A stretch of 64,000 nt of DNA from Theobroma cacao (Eukaryota; Streptophyta; Magnoliopsida; Malvales; Malvaceae): the NCBI RefSeq assembly GCF_000208745.1, contig NC_030850.1, positions 31,936,099-32,000,098 on the forward strand. The letters are read 5' to 3'. The notes under the pieces are model-generated. The model searched no databases, was not told the origin of the DNA, and worked only from the letters and a program-made list of their open reading frames with translations. The translations under genes were made by a program, and so were the position numbers. Positions 42,895-57,265 of the stretch are shown in pieces (position 1 is the stretch's first letter; every line of letters starts with the position of its first letter).

Positions 42895-45200
42895 ATGGCG
42901 CTTTCGCTTTGCTCTCCGAGATTCCTTATTTTCATCTTCCTCGTATCGGCAATTCCCGTCGCTTACATCATCTCCGTAGAACGTGCCAAGCCTCCCACCC
43001 ACGTTTTCCACTACCACAGCTCCGGATTTTTCCGGGAGTGCGCCAAGTGGGACGACCAGGGCCGTCGGTTCCTCGTTTCTTTCTTGGAAGGTGGCGTCGG
43101 TGCGATCCACGTCCCGGAAGATTACTCACCCGACCTCGTACTGAACGAGGTCACAGTGGTCAAAGACGTTGACTTGACCGGAAATGCTTCCCTCGGCATC
43201 GCCGTTGACCGCCCCAGAAACCGGCTGCTTGTGGTTGTAGCCGACTTGCTCGGCAATCGGTACAGCGCACTTGCGGCTTATGATTTGTCCACGTGGAAGC
43301 GGCTCTTTCTTGCCCAGCTCAGTGGCCCTAGTAAGTGCAACCATTTATCTTTTGCAAATTATAAATTACTATAAAGTTATTATCCTACAACAATATTTAA
43401 TTTTATAGGTTGTGTTAATTAGCATTCAAAGGTGTTTATAAGATTAATTAAAATAATTTTTAATAAATTTCGAATAAGAATTGTAAAAAGTGTCTTTCAA
43501 TCCTTAACAAAACCCTAATTTAATATGTAAAGCAAAGGACAATATATTCTAATTGGGTTCGTCTAATCCTGTTTAAAATCCTGGTAGGCTGCTAGTAGCA
43601 TATTCACATGGTCTTTAATATAAGCCGTCCGATTTTTTTTGTTTGTTGGTGATTGGGTAGGGCGGGCAGGTGATGTAGGTGGTCCAAAGTTGTTTCTTAA
43701 CAGAAGCGTATCATTTATTGAACTTGTCGAATTTGTAATCAAATTTTCTGCCGAAATCTGAACTTGTCTCAAGCTATTGATATTTTGCTTTTGTCTGAGC
43801 AAAATTTATAATCCTCAATATCTTATGGTAGTTTTACATTTTACCATAAGTATTGTACAGTAGAATTGGATTAATCTCTTTATTTTATGATGATAGTTAG
43901 TGCATCTTAGGAGGAATTTTGCATGATATTGAGGATTATAAAGCATTACTACTAGTAAGTGAATTTTGGATAAACTTCTGAGGCTATGGACGCTTGTGAA
44001 GGCTGTTTTTTTGCGAGAGCAGGAGGCTTGGTTAGGGGCTAGTGGGCCATTGAGATGATTATGTTATGACTTATTTGCAACATTGTAAGGGTTATGGTCA
44101 AGAAAGGGCTGTGCCCTTACTTCACTTTCAATGCTCAAAATATCTTTAAAATTATCGTGGCGTTTGATTCTGGCCTAAACTAAGCATAGTCAAAATTCGA
44201 AGCCCGTGTGAAGCATGTGACTCGGGCCACTTGGACTCCGAGACTTTCTCTCATTTGCTCAACTTAGAGACTTTGTGCATCTTTAATTTTAGTTTAAGAG
44301 TTGCTTGACCAGACTATCTATCAGGCTGTGAACCCATTCAATATTCACCCATACCAAAACTTCTGGCCTCTATCTGTATTGATAAAATCAAGAAAGTAAT
44401 GTTGCCAACCAAAGGCCAATCGTGCCAGCTCATATGTCATAATCTGCTATGTGTGTAGTAAAATATATTTGGTGAAGCACCTCACATGACACAATAAAGA
44501 ATGCAATTGGTCCCCTCCAAACCAGAGTCCAACTCACCTCGTGACATTCTAGCATTTCTTAATTGGTTTCTTTTTACATGTTCAATGCTAAACCATGATT
44601 TCTTTATGCAATTAATAAACGATAAATGTTTTTCTGACCATAGTTACTTGATCCTTAGGTGATGAGAAATCCTTTGCGGATGATGTTGCAGTAGATGCTG
44701 AAGGTAATGCATATGTAACCGATGCCAAAGCCAGTAAAATTTGGAAAGTTGGTGTCCATGGTGAGTTATTGTCTATCCTCAGAAGCCCACTCTTCTCTCC
44801 AAAAGAGTGGTACAAAAGCTTGGTTGCATTGAACGGAATCGTTTACCACCCAGATGGCTACTTGATAGTAATTCACACTTTCAGTGGCAATTTGCTTAAG
44901 ATTGATCTAACCAAGGGAGAGGAAGTGAAGTTGATTGAGGTTGCTGGAGGTCCACTAGCATTTGGTGATGGTCTGGAGCTAATTTCTCCAACTAAGCTTG
45001 TTGTAGCCGGGAACCCTTCTGGGAGATTGGTGGAGAGCTCTGATGGATGGGAGACGGCTTCTGTCGTGGCAAAGTTTAAAGGCCCTGCGCATCGTTTGGC
45101 CACTGCGGCGACTGTGAAAGATGGCAAGGTTTATCTCAACCATTTGGTTGGCATGGGGTACCCCAAGAAGACACATGCCCTTGTTGAGGCTGTCTTTTAA
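42895..45200 (+). CDS. SMP-30/gluconolactonase-like (calcium-dependent phosphotriesterase superfamily) protein
   Basis: Two exons, 42895-43330 and 44659-45200, give 325 residues; the joining codon is A|GT (Ser). The start is the ATG at 42895, because the upstream open frame has no ATG. An N-terminal signal peptide or anchor (LIFIFLVSAIPVAYIISV) precedes a six-bladed beta-propeller with repeats such as GNASLGIAVDRPRNRLLVVV, DDVAVDAEGNAYVTDA, LNGIVYHPDGYLIVIH and GDGLELISPTKLVV. This is the SMP-30 fold; DxEGNAYVTD is typical of its metal-site loops. It resembles Arabidopsis AT2G47370-type proteins, which are secreted and lack a proven substrate. A lactonase or esterase activity is possible but not shown. 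Confidence 0.88.
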
Positions 45201-46534
45201 ACTTGAAAATGAACAAGCGAATTGGTGCATGAACTCGCAGTTTTACAGGATATATTTAATCAAATTTTCATGTTTCAAAAAATTGTTGGTTACGGGGTTT
45301 TAACTTTGTATATATCACAAAATGAAAACTCCTTGCTAGGTTTTTTGAATGAAAATTGGTCTTTCTTTCCAGTTGATTATTTATGCAAATGGCATTTTTT
45401 CCCCTTAAATTACTGATTAGTTTGATATCATCAGATCAAGTGGGTAGTATTTAATTTTCTGAGGAAAATCCAAAATAATTAATTAAATAAATAAAACAAA
45501 TTTAAATCACAACATCCCCAGTGAATGCCCTGCGTTAATGATAAAACATACAATCAACTTGAATTCCAATTTGTCTCGGAATCTAGAAGTTCAATTTTTC
45601 TGGTTTTGTTTGATCTTATCCCTTAGCTCACGGAAAATAAGATCACGAGTCCTTTCCTTCATGTATCATTAAAACAATCCATGACACCAGCATCTCTCTT
45701 GTTTTTCCTTTTTCTTTTCAGTATTACTACTATTTAGTTACTCTCAATAGAATCATATTCTGTTTCCAGTTTATTCTGGAAGAACACATTTACCCAGATA
45801 TCCCCGACCTTTTGAGTTTTGACAACGGTCAAAGGCTCCAGCAACCCTTTTCTGAATGCTCCATAGCCATAGCTTAGTCGGAGTAGAAGGGGGAAAAGAG
45901 AAAAGGAAAGAAGAAACTGTCATCCCTTGAGACGGAAGCAAAGGCAACCAGCATAGTAACCTTAAACAGGTGGGAAAAGTTGAAAATAGAAGGATGTTTC
46001 AGCATGCTGACCAGCTTTGTCAAAGGAATTTGCTTGGGTAATCACTTTGTTAAAATCTTGATTCCCAATATAGGGTGGAGAACGTCTTCTTTCCGTTTAT
46101 TTTAACCTGTGACAAAGCTCAAGACAACTTGAAATGCTGCATTCTACTTATAATTGCAGAGCCGCCAGCAAAGATATTGCACACTGGCACGAGCGAATAC
46201 ATGGTTGTGAGTCGTGTCGTGTCGATAAGTGTGGTATATTTTAGTCATTTTCATATTTCATGCTCTTTTGGCTTTGTTGGACTCTTTTTTTAACAAGGAA
46301 AACATTCGGTAATTAAACACCCACAACTTGAAGCCCGCTCTCCTAAATCCTAGCAGTGGAACAGCCTCGAACCCTTCTCATATGGTCAATTGTTCTGCTG
46401 TCTTTTTGAAAAATTTGCTCCATCAGACGCACAAATACATGCATAAAAGGATAAAGTCCTCCTCTCTACCAAACCCCGTTGAAGAACTGTTCTTCTTACT
46501 GTATTTTGAAGCGATTTGCCGATGAACTACATTG
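45201..46534. other. Intergenic between the SMP-30-like and TBL6-like genes
   Basis: 3' flank of the first gene and promoter of the second. No other gene seen. Confidence 0.6.
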
Positions 46535-48751
46535 ATGGAGAGACAGAGAAGTTTCTCCTTCAAATCCACAAGATTCTTGGTGTTTTCTTTCACAGTATCT
46601 TTTTCTTTTATCTTCCTGGTTTTCTTTTTTACTTGGGTCGTCAAATCCAACCCTTCAGTTCATCAGGCAACCCATTTTCAGTTCAACAAATCATTCGTTA
46701 ATCTGGGTGGTCATAAACCCGTAACTGCAGAGAGCTTGAGTAGTTCCATTAGTAACGATTCAGCAGGAACCGTAAAGCGTTCAACTGTGAAAGATTCCCC
46801 TTTTGTTAAGCCCGAAAATGCATCTGGGTCTGATAAATTTTCAGGTTTGAAGGAGATCCAGAGACAAGAAAGTGAGAGTGAAGTGCTAGAAGATGGTGAC
46901 AGTGAACTTGAGGATCCTGAAACCGATCAAGAGGGTGCACCTGGACCTTCAATAGAAGATATTGAAGTTGAAAGCAGTGAATTAACGGAAAAAGATGAGA
47001 TTAGAGCAAATTCAGTTGACAAACTGGAGCTTCCAAGCAGTAGTGAAAACGAAGAAGCGAAGAAGACAAGAGTAACTTCGGTTGATAAAAATGAAGTTCC
47101 AAGTAATGGGAAAATTGAGGAGAAGAAGATAAATAGCTGTGATATAACGAGAGGGAAGTGGGTTTATGATGAGAGCTATCCTCTGTACACAAATGGATCG
47201 TGCTCTTTCATTGATGAAGGTTTTAACTGTGATAGCAATGGAAGGCGTGATAGGCATTACATGAAGTGGAGATGGCAACCACAAGATTGTGATTTTCCTA
47301 GGTAATTTTGATTTGCTTTATACTTTTTCTTTGGATACACACATTCTTGCAAGTGTTGTGGTAAAGACTGGTTTATGTTGTGGGGCTATCTGTTTTAGGT
47401 TCAATGCAGAAAAAATGCTGGGTTTGATCCGAGGGAAAAGACTGGTCTTTGTGGGAGATTCAATCAATAGAAACCAATGGGAATCCATGCTTTGTATGTT
47501 AATGAAAGCTGTAAGAGATCCAAAGAAGGTCTATGAGACTCATGGGCGACGAATCACCAAAGAGAAGGGGAATTATAGTTTCAAATTCGTGGTAATCAAT
47601 TGATTGTTTAAAGTTCATTTGCTCTTTATTTCACTTATAATGCAATTTTGACCATTTGGGGTATTTGATATTATGAGGTTGGTTTTGCAGGACTACAAAT
47701 GTACAGTTGAATACTATGTTTCTCACTTTTTAGTTCACGAGAGCAAGGCAAGAATAGGACAAAAGCGGAAACCCACCTTGCGAATTGATGCCATCGATCA
47801 TGGTTCATCAAGATGGAGAGGAGCAGATATTTTGGTCTTCAACACTGCACATTGGTGGTCTCATTACAAAACAAAAGCAGGGTTAGTGCCATTGTCAAAC
47901 TACATGAATCTTTATGAAAACCTTTAGCCAGTACACTTTAAAGTTGTAAAATTTGATCTTTCTTTTAAGGTTTCAATCCTGCATTGACTGTAAGCTGGAA
48001 AATTCGATCAAGATTGGTTTTTTATTTGGAAAGCATGTTAAGCTGTCTTTGGAAAAGACATTGTTATATATACTTCACAGATTGTAAACCCATGTTAGAT
48101 AGACCTTTTATATGCTTTTGTAATGAGTTAAGTTTGATGTCTACTGCCACTTTCCATATTTTAGGATCAACTACTATCAGGAAGGGAACCAAGTACATCC
48201 ACGACTTGATGTGTCCACAGCTTTTAGAAGAGCTTTGATGACCTGGGCATCATGGGTTGATAGACACATTAATCCAGGCAAAACACAAGTTTTCTTTCGA
48301 AATTCAGCACCTTCCCATTTCAGGTTTGCTGTTGTTTATGCTGCTGTGAACTTCTCTCCTATATAACATCCATATATATCAATTTCTGAGTAGGCTCTTA
48401 TCATTATACAGGGGAGGACAGTGGAATTCAGGTGGTCACTGTACGGAAGCTGCTTGGCCCCTCAATGGCACTTTGGGCATGAGCTACCCTGAGAAGAACA
48501 AAATTGTGGAGGAGGTAATTTTGCAGATGAAAACTCCTGTAACATTACTGAATGTGACTGGTTTGTCTGCATATAGGATAGATGGTCATCCATCAATATA
48601 CGGAAAAAAACCCAGGAACCGTTACTCGTCCAACATTCAAGATTGCAGCCATTGGTGTCTTCCCGGTGTTCCAGATACATGGAATGAAATTTTACATTTC
48701 CATTTGCAATCCAAACAAAAGCACAAGTCTCACTCGAGATTTGGATTGTGA
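46535..48751 (+). CDS. TBL6: Trichome birefringence-like protein, TBL6-like (polysaccharide O-acetyltransferase)
   Basis: Five exons, 46535-47301, 47399-47591, 47691-47881, 48165-48323 and 48412-48751, sum to 1650 nt, or 549 aa. It starts [13 protein letters not shown], followed by a single signal-anchor helix (about residues 15-37) typical of Golgi type II proteins. An acidic, Ser/Glu-rich stem (to about residue 205) leads to the TBL domain ([17 protein letters not shown], then [12 protein letters not shown]). The catalytic GDS motif is in [16 protein letters not shown] (about residues 275-277), and the partner DxxH is DCSHWCLPG near residue 514. GDS and DxxH provide the Ser-His-Asp triad in this family, whose studied members acetylate xylan, mannan or pectin in the Golgi. 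The substrate of TBL6 is unknown to me. The TBL6 call rests on overall similarity and synteny. Confidence 0.92.
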
Positions 48752-49895
48752 TATTCAGCATGTATATTCTCTCAATTCTTTCAGCTTGTGGTCTTGCTCG
48801 ATAGCATGCAACAAATGTAGTTAACATTTTTGGGCCATGTCTAATGTCTTGGAAATTCAATTGAGTAATTTTGGATGATGTTCCCTTTTTTGCAAGTCAA
48901 AATTCACAATTCTCATCGAAAATAACTCCCTCCTCTGTAGTGATGTTTGGTAGTTTATATGTCGGCAATGCAATAACATATAAAAATCCCAATGAAGCAG
49001 GTTCCGCATAAGATGAGAGAGAAAGGCGACAGACCACGACAAAAATAAGCCTCTACGTACAAAAAAGAAACGACGAAATTCCCCACAAATCTTTTTACAA
49101 GTGTAGGAGTAATTAAAGCGTCGAGCTGATAATATCCTGATGATATGCCTTTTTCCCCAGAGAGGCAGGCATGCCAGCCTGATGGCTTTTGATCCTACTG
49201 TAATTGAGACTTGTCGACAATTAGAGGTTATAAAAACTTTTAACACTAAATACCTTCTTTCCTTGTTTTCATCAAAAAGTCCTCAAGGAGTAGCAATAAA
49301 TGCTCATTAACATTTGAGCTTGAGGACGAGACTCATTAGATACGTGAGCCAGGAAAATTAATGAGTCGTCGCAATTTTTTGGGAATGAACAGCCATGACG
49401 GAGAAGGAACGTTGTGAAGCATTCCTTCCATTTCACGTTGCGATTTCACAATTACTATCACTACTGTGAATGCGTTGATACAAATACAATCATAGCACTG
49501 CAGCTTTGTCCATCATGTCATTATTCAAACAGGTTTCAGGTTTCAACTGTCAACGTCAGGCCAGAAAGCATAAAAAATGAAATACTAAATGCATACGGAA
49601 AATGTAAATAGCTATTAAGAAAGAGAAACGTCCCATTATTATTTCTTTAAGATACACGCTTTCTCCCACCAATTCCTATACTTTTATTGTTAGATACCTA
49701 GCTTTGTTGGCATAATAAATGCTTAAACCTTATTTCTATCTAATTCCTTGACCCTAACATCTGTAGGACAACACTTATGCAACTATACACACAAAATGAC
49801 AATTTCATATATGCTTGCTTATGAAGAAACGAAGATGGGAAAGAAACTGAAGATAATATAGACCAGATGCACATGCTAAACCAGTCAAAAGTGCA
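48752..49895. other. Intergenic between the TBL6-like gene and SWN (convergent 3' ends)
   Basis: 3' flanks of two convergent genes. No gene or repeat recognised; the frame at 48857-49246 has no domain. Confidence 0.6.
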
Positions 49896-52800
49896 TCAAT
49901 GAGACTGGTGTTTCTTTGCTCTACCTTGAGAGACTGACGTGTCATCTCTCTTGGAACCCTCAGGCTTCCTAGCCCATGCAGGTGCTTGATCTGGGCCATA
50001 ACGATAATCATAGAAGAGCTCCTCACTAGCTTCAATGCGCTCCTTGGCAAAAATGCCTACTCGATGATCCCCAGCTACCAACATTACCTGTGCAATCTAA
50101 GGTATTAGCTAAACCAATAAAAAATATCCTCAAAAGAATTGCAGACAGTTGTATACCTTGGCATAGCAATTTGGGTTAGAAGAGTGGTTTGCGAATTTCA
50201 ATTTGTCTCCTTTGCGATAAGCATCGAGGACATACTGCGAATATAAAATAGCAGCTTCTATCAGATTTTATATGCCACTCTAAATCGTGAAGATAGTGGT
50301 AACATATATATATAATCTGAACCAGACATTGAAGCACTGAAATTATGGTGAACTTGGTACTTCCATTATTAGAAACATTGCAGCATTCTTGGATACTAAA
50401 AAGAGATGTTTCTGTTAACATAAGGAAATTTCAGGCCAAACGTGGGGTTTTGAATGTCACTTGCCTGATCATTCAAGTCAAAAAGGAATGATGAATTTGC
50501 ACGATCATAAATTTTCCCACGTTTGTCTGCTTCTCGGTGCGAGATCAATTCACCAGTATATTCTCCAAGATAATCATTTTTGTTGACAGAATTCTGAACC
50601 ACATCATTGAGTTCACAGACAAAGAGTTAGAAAGCAACTAAAGAAAACACCAGATAATTTAACTATCCTAAGATTTTCCATTAGGCAAAGAAAATAATAT
50701 CCTACTTTGAGAAAGGCTCCCCACCCAGCAACATCAGATTTTGCCAAGAGGATCTGAAGAATAGAAATATGAAAGATTAGAAGTAGAGCAAAAAGAAAAA
50801 TAATGCTTTAAAACCATCTCCAAACTATAATTCTACAACTAAAACATTCTAATTTGCTCACTCTCTGCTGTTGCCTTAGAAGCAGCCTCATGTTTCCACA
50901 CTGACCATCTCCTCGTTTTGGTGGCTCACCCAACGAACCCCCACCACAACTGCAAAAGGTACAAGTATTTAACACAAATGCTGGAGATAAATGAACTAAA
51001 AGTATTTGTCCGATCAGCGTGATGTCAAACCTAGACAATACATAAAAAGAAAACCAGAAAAGATTAATGGGATCAGAAAAGAACCAAAAAAGATCTTTTT
51101 CAGCAAACCAACCTTGACAACTAAACCTAATGTCGAAAAGCTATTCCAATGCTCTAAACCTGGGCATTTCTCCTATGGACTTGGAAAGGGGTTATAACAT
51201 CTATAAGAAACTTTCAGTCTGATTTTTAACCAGTAAAAACTCCTTTAAATGAGGACATTTAATAAACATAAGAAATTTCTATACAACTCCATGCTGACAT
51301 GATATACTATAAAATTGCAGAGAATACAAAACTTTACCTAACCCAACAATTCCGGCAAACATCTGGGTCACATTCACGTCCAGCAGCAAAACATGGGCAC
51401 TGCCGGCTTCTGCATTGGCTCTTTGCACAGTGGCATCCCCTAAACCGGTTTTTGCAACTCTTTGAGCATCTGGATGCAGCTCCAGATATTTTTAGTTCAA
51501 ATAAAAAAAATATTAAACAACTCAGCTTATCCATTCCAAAAGCAATTGGTCAGATACATATATTTCAGATTCACAGAGATGTAGGATTACAGAAAATTTA
51601 AGCTTACATCACTTCTAAAATTGTATAAAGGGGCTGTCCTGCACCATATATACGTTTTATATTTGCAAGTTAAATTAATTTAACTTACCCACAATACTTT
51701 TCACAGCAAGTTCCATTGTGCAGACAAGGGCACTGCTTTCCACACATTGATTGGCATCCACATGGAGTATATTGCTTGCAAGACTGATTTTTTCCATCTG
51801 CGATTCTTTTCCAAATTGATGGATGGCCAGCAGATTTCCAAGAATACTTAAGCTTCCGTGTTCTACCCCTTCTACGAAGCAATCGTGGTCTTGTTGACAT
51901 TTCTTGCTCCTAAAGTGCAGAAAGAATAATAGTAGGGGAAAAATATTTATAATGCAGTGTAAAGCGGAGAAAGAAAGGTCTACAATGCAAAGCCAACTGT
52001 GGACCCTGAAAAATACAATGCCCACTATAATGAGGTAATAGAAATCAATTGATAATGAAGTTCCAAAATTAAGTTGAAAATCAAACTGCAGCAATCACGT
52101 CAGCATGGTTCTATCTATATAAGCTTGACTAGGTTCAACAACTTTGAGGATGGATTTCTTCTTATGAAATTGTTTTAACTAAATGGCCAAACCTTAATGA
52201 GAAAATCACTGCAATTGTATATTCTAACTCCCACTCTGTACATATGGATTCTCAACCCTCCGTAATTAAAAGTTTCAGGGGATAATTTAGTAATGATTTT
52301 TATTAGTAAGCATTAAAACAGAGAATGAAGTGTTAAAAGAAATGCTCACAATTGTAGCTTGCAAAGACTGATATGGCCTCAAAATAATCATGCAGGTTGG
52401 AAACCTTTCTTTACCACGTTATCAAAAGGTATATACTAGGAAATAGATAGGGCTCTGGTACATACCATATAATCTGATTCGGATTTCCCATTTTCTTCCA
52501 AAAATGAACTTGTCATGATGGTTCTATTAAGTGTTGAAGCTCCACTATCACACATGTAACTCGATACCTCTATGCAAGTCTTCAAACCAGAAAGCAAGTT
52601 CCTGGCTATAAGGCAACTGCAAAGAATGAGATCATGCATTAATAGACACATGATAATAGGCATATGATCATTGTCATCAAGAAGGGGGAAGACAATGTCT
52701 AGAATTGAAACTGTCTAAACGTAACAAGTCCATCATGATCAGAAAGTAAAAGAAGGTGTGGAGTACAAAAACACAAGCGTGTTACACAACTTTCATTATG

Positions 52801-55800
52801 ATTTCATTTGCTCAGCAAATTTTAGTTCTTCCAAGGAACCTTTTGCAGATTAGTCCATTTGAAAGTTAGGACTGCAGAAACCAATGCCAAAGATATAAAC
52901 ACGAAGATTTAGATTTAATACTATCAGCATCCATTTGCATTTTATGCCAAGAAAAGACTGAAAATAGTTGTAATCCCTTTCTACCTGTTTCTCCCAAATA
53001 TCTCTACTCCCTTCAGATACAGTTCTCTCTCAATAGGTTTCCACTCAGAAGATGACCACTTCAATTCGGGCACCTCTGTAACATCTTTGGCTCCATCTCG
53101 TAAGTTATCCACAGTTTCATCACTGGATACAGTAGCAGGACAGGCAAACGTTTCTAATGCGTATTCACCAGATTCATTTTGGGTGTTTTTGGCTGTAGTT
53201 TGAGCTTCCTTTTCATTAAGTGCAACAACATGATGGTTACTACTTTTAGAACTGGAAGTGTCATCTGGACTTGGTATAGCTTCAGATGACTTTGTAGCCA
53301 CATACACAGCCAATACAGTCTTTTGTTTCTTACTTACAGAATCAGAACAGTATATAGAGTCATCTAATGGTGCATTTCCTTCTTGGGAGGCCTTTCGCTT
53401 TCCAGAAATTTCATGGTTATCTATTGGTATGGAAGATATCTCCAAATTTTGAGCTTCAGCAGCACCTTCTGAGTCACAAATACATTCTAAAGCAACAGAC
53501 TTCACTTCTTCAGAGATGCCTCTTTCATCTTGCATGAGATCTGCACCAACATCAGTTATTGGCTCTTTGGCATCAGAGGTTGCAGCCTGGTCTTTCTCTT
53601 CTAAAGTTGTAGTCTTCGCTCCATGCAATGCATTGCCACCTAAACCTTCTGGAACATCTTCGACAGCTCTTAACTGCAAAGAATTGGTGTTGAAACACAA
53701 GACTTCTCTCTTTTCCCACAAAAGAATTGTCTCAAATCCAAATAAAAAATTAAATATGGCATTTAATCAAAATGATAACTAAATACTAAAAAAATAAACT
53801 AACAGTCACTCCAGGGATACAAATGAGTGCAAATTCACATCCAAATCAAATGTGTCTCAGCAAACACGCATGCACATAAGCACTAAAACAATCTTCTTCT
53901 TCTTTAATGAGTAAAAACAAATTAGAGCACAAAAAGCTGGACTATACAGGGATCATATACAGCAGGCATATTAGTGAAATATGTAGACAAACAGACAAAC
54001 CCAGATTTTGAGTAAAGGGACAGCACCAGAGAACAAAAAAGAATGCAAATAATTGGATAACCTGGCAGAAATTGAGTCCACAAAAGAATCATCACCACTT
54101 TCGTTAACCTACAGTCGCAATATTTTTAGCAGTACCAACGATAAGATCATACCAGACAGCTAAATCCTAGAGAAAGATTTTTCTTGAAACACATGAAATA
54201 CCTATTGAGCAAAAAGTTTTTCAATCAAAATAGTGATACAAAGGAGAGACCAATAACATTATTAAGTAACTAGAGAAAAGAATAATGAGAACCAGACCCG
54301 GAGGTAACACTGATCGCTGCAAGGTTTCCTGTCATCTTCATATTCAGACCAATATGGCTGTTTTTCAGTCTGTAAAGCACTAGTTCTAATCAGATAAACT
54401 AATGAAACAAACTCACATTAAATTGAAAGATAAGAAGCACGTAGCTTACAGGATTTATTAAAGTTTGAGAACAGCCATGAAGACGACAGTCAAATAACTG
54501 TAAGATAGATACAAAGTAGATGAGAGCAGGAGTTAAAGAAATTCAAAGAACTACATGTGATCATGACAATGCTTCTCTTTAACAAATATCATTAATAATG
54601 AGTGATTAAAGACAAAGTACCAAGCAACGGCGGCAAAATAGATTATCAAAAGAATCTAAAGCGGCACTGAGGCTCTTCTCCAAAGATATACCCTTCTCAG
54701 ATCCAGAGTCCTCAGAATCTTTGGCATTTTGGTCACTGTATTTCTTGGTGAGTATGCCATGCCGTTCCTGCAAATTTCAAATAACAAAGTTTCTAACAAA
54801 TATTAACTAAAAAGGTATGTAGATAAAAACATTTGAAGGAAGGAATAAAGGAACCAAATATCATCCAAAATAAGACAACCATGTTGACATGCTAATAAAG
54901 CAGGATACCTTGATGTCAGAAATGCCAACTCCAATAAACTGGCTGACAGCCTGCAGTATTTCCTCACCTAGTCCAAATTCCTGAGAGACAGTCCTGTCAA
55001 ATTAATACAAAATGATTGAATGGTTTTTTTCATAAAGTTGGAGATAAATCAAAATAAACATCCTCTATGGTGATAGTTTGTCTCTTCTGTAAATCCTTGG
55101 AGCTGTTAGTTAAACATAGAATTTGAGCTCCATACGGAATAAATGCAAGTCAAAGAAAGAGTCAAACACAGTTTGAACAGAAACACAGCAGCCTTTTAAC
55201 CAAGCACACTATTGCTGTCTTGATGTTTCATCAGTGTCACGCCATCTTCTGACCCACTAAAACAGAGACAAGTCTGACATCACTTATACATTGCAGCATT
55301 ATAATCAATCTCTACCACTGGCATTCTCTAGCTGGTGTTCACTTGTGACTGGTATACTGATAAGAAGGCAGAAGAATTTCAACTGTGTACTGCCAACTTT
55401 CTTTCCTCCAGAGGAAAGTATATATACTATGTTTTTCTTAACAAATGAATAATAATCCTCCTTTTTTATGGAGGTTGCATCTTTTTTTCTTACCATAAAA
55501 TACGATCTTCACCCTCAGAAAATTCATGTTTTTCTTCCTCAGGCTCTGCAACATCTTCCTCACTGTCACTACAGATCAAGGCTTCACTGCCATGTTGGTC
55601 ATAGTATATACGTCTCCTCCCCACAACAGATTGATCTTCAGCCATTCTCTGATTTCTGTGCTGAATGGTGCATATTTAAGATAAGACGAGCAAAAACAAA
55701 ACTCATGCAAAACAAGCTGGGGAGAAAAAGGTGGTAGATTTATGTGCAACTTTGAATTAAAAAACAGTCAAAAAAAACTTGAGAGGCTTAAATAGCTGCT

Positions 55801-57265
55801 AGCTTTTCAGATAAAGGAGTTTTCAACATGCTATGAAGCCCTTCCATGAAATCTCCCCAAACATAATCCTCAGTGAGAGATGACATAGGAAGCATAGTTA
55901 GCTCATGACTAAATGACTTAAGGTTTTCAGATCAAGTTGTCTCCAGTATGTTATTAAGTCTTTAAATGAAATTTCTGCAAAAATTGTCCCTTACAAAGAG
56001 AATTTTATTTCATGCTTTGACCAAATATATAACCAACCAATTTAAAGCCAAAGTATTGTTAATAGAAATAAACAGAATAGAATACTCGTACTTAAGCCAA
56101 CAACTAGAGTAATCCAACATACTTGTCCAAAAATATCCAGGTTGTATAAGGTGGCAACTTCTCAATATACGGAAGCTTTGCATTTGTTGAAGATTGAACT
56201 TCATGTCCGGTAGCATAGTCTCTATCTCCTGAGCCTTGAGCAAATCCAGAATACTTACAAAGAGGAATTTCAATTCTTGAAGAAAGCACTTTACCAAATC
56301 CATTCTCCTCCACACATATTACATTCCTACATGATGTAGCTGACAAAATCTCCGAAATATGACTCTCCAGCTTCTTTCTGTTCTTCTCAACTTTTTCCTA
56401 TGCACAATAAATATGATTTATTCGCATCTTGCCTAGTAAATTGAGCACAAATAACTTCAATTTAGACAAGTAGAACACAACAGAGTCCTAATTATTTATC
56501 TAATTCGCATGCCATTAATTGAAGAAAACAAAATTTAGATTTCATTTTCCTTTTTTTTTAAGAAAAAAATGATCATGCTAGTGAAATTCAAGGCAAATAA
56601 ATAAAGTGGCATTAATTTAAAACAACAATAATGAGTATAATAGGTAAAATATTAACTGACTAATATAACCAAAGCATAACTAATCTACCTTTATTGAAGC
56701 ATTTCTCTCTGTTTGAATTTGCTTTTTGAGCTGATTTAACTTATATGTCAAGTTTCCTATGCCGCCACCAGAGTTTTCTCCATTTGATTTCTGCCACACA
56801 AAAAAAATTCTACAATAAATTGTTGGTGATCATTGATCAACCTCAATTCCGAAACATTCTTTCTTTTCTCTATTTTGTTGATGCATAATTGATAGCAGCC
56901 AAACGGAGCATAAGTTTAGTGAATAGTGATGGAATTAGGAAAAAGGCTCTGCTCCCGCAAAAACCAACTGACTTTTTCACGAATCATATTCTATGAACAT
57001 TCAAGTCTATGTTATCGATTATAATCTAACGACCAAAATAAGAAAATTAGGAAAACTAGTAAAATGACTCGAAATTAATTATTCTTCCGTGTCAAATGAG
57101 GCAGTAAATCATCCGACCAGTATCCAATTTCTGATGATAAAGAATTAACTATTGAATGAATGAAAAATGAAAAGAACGATAGCAAAAAGGAACTAAAGAT
57201 CGAAAGGTAGGGAAAGAATTTCTAACTCTGGATTTGGAGGGAGAGTCGGTCGCCTTGGAGACCAT
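49896..57265 (-). CDS. SWN: SWINGER (EZA1), PRC2 histone H3K27 methyltransferase
   Basis: Seventeen exons on the minus strand: 57265-57227, 56790-56689, 56397-56123, 55655-55494, 54993-54909, 54767-54621, 54497-54450, 54369-54298, 53673-52985, 52616-52466, 51909-51689, 51469-51338, 50949-50862, 50753-50706, 50593-50465, 50234-50157 and 50087-49896. They total 2658 nt, or 885 aa (Arabidopsis SWN is about 856). The start is [13 protein letters not shown]. Domains in order are an E(z)-type N-terminus, a variable Ser/Thr-rich region in the 689-nt exon, a SANT-like segment ([16 protein letters not shown]), the CXC cysteine cage (about 632-705) and the SET domain (about 738-855) with [11 protein letters not shown] and [13 protein letters not shown] trimethylates H3K27 in PRC2, redundantly with CLF. 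Donor 50464-50463 is GC, in the perfect form CAG|GCAAGT. Confidence 0.96.
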
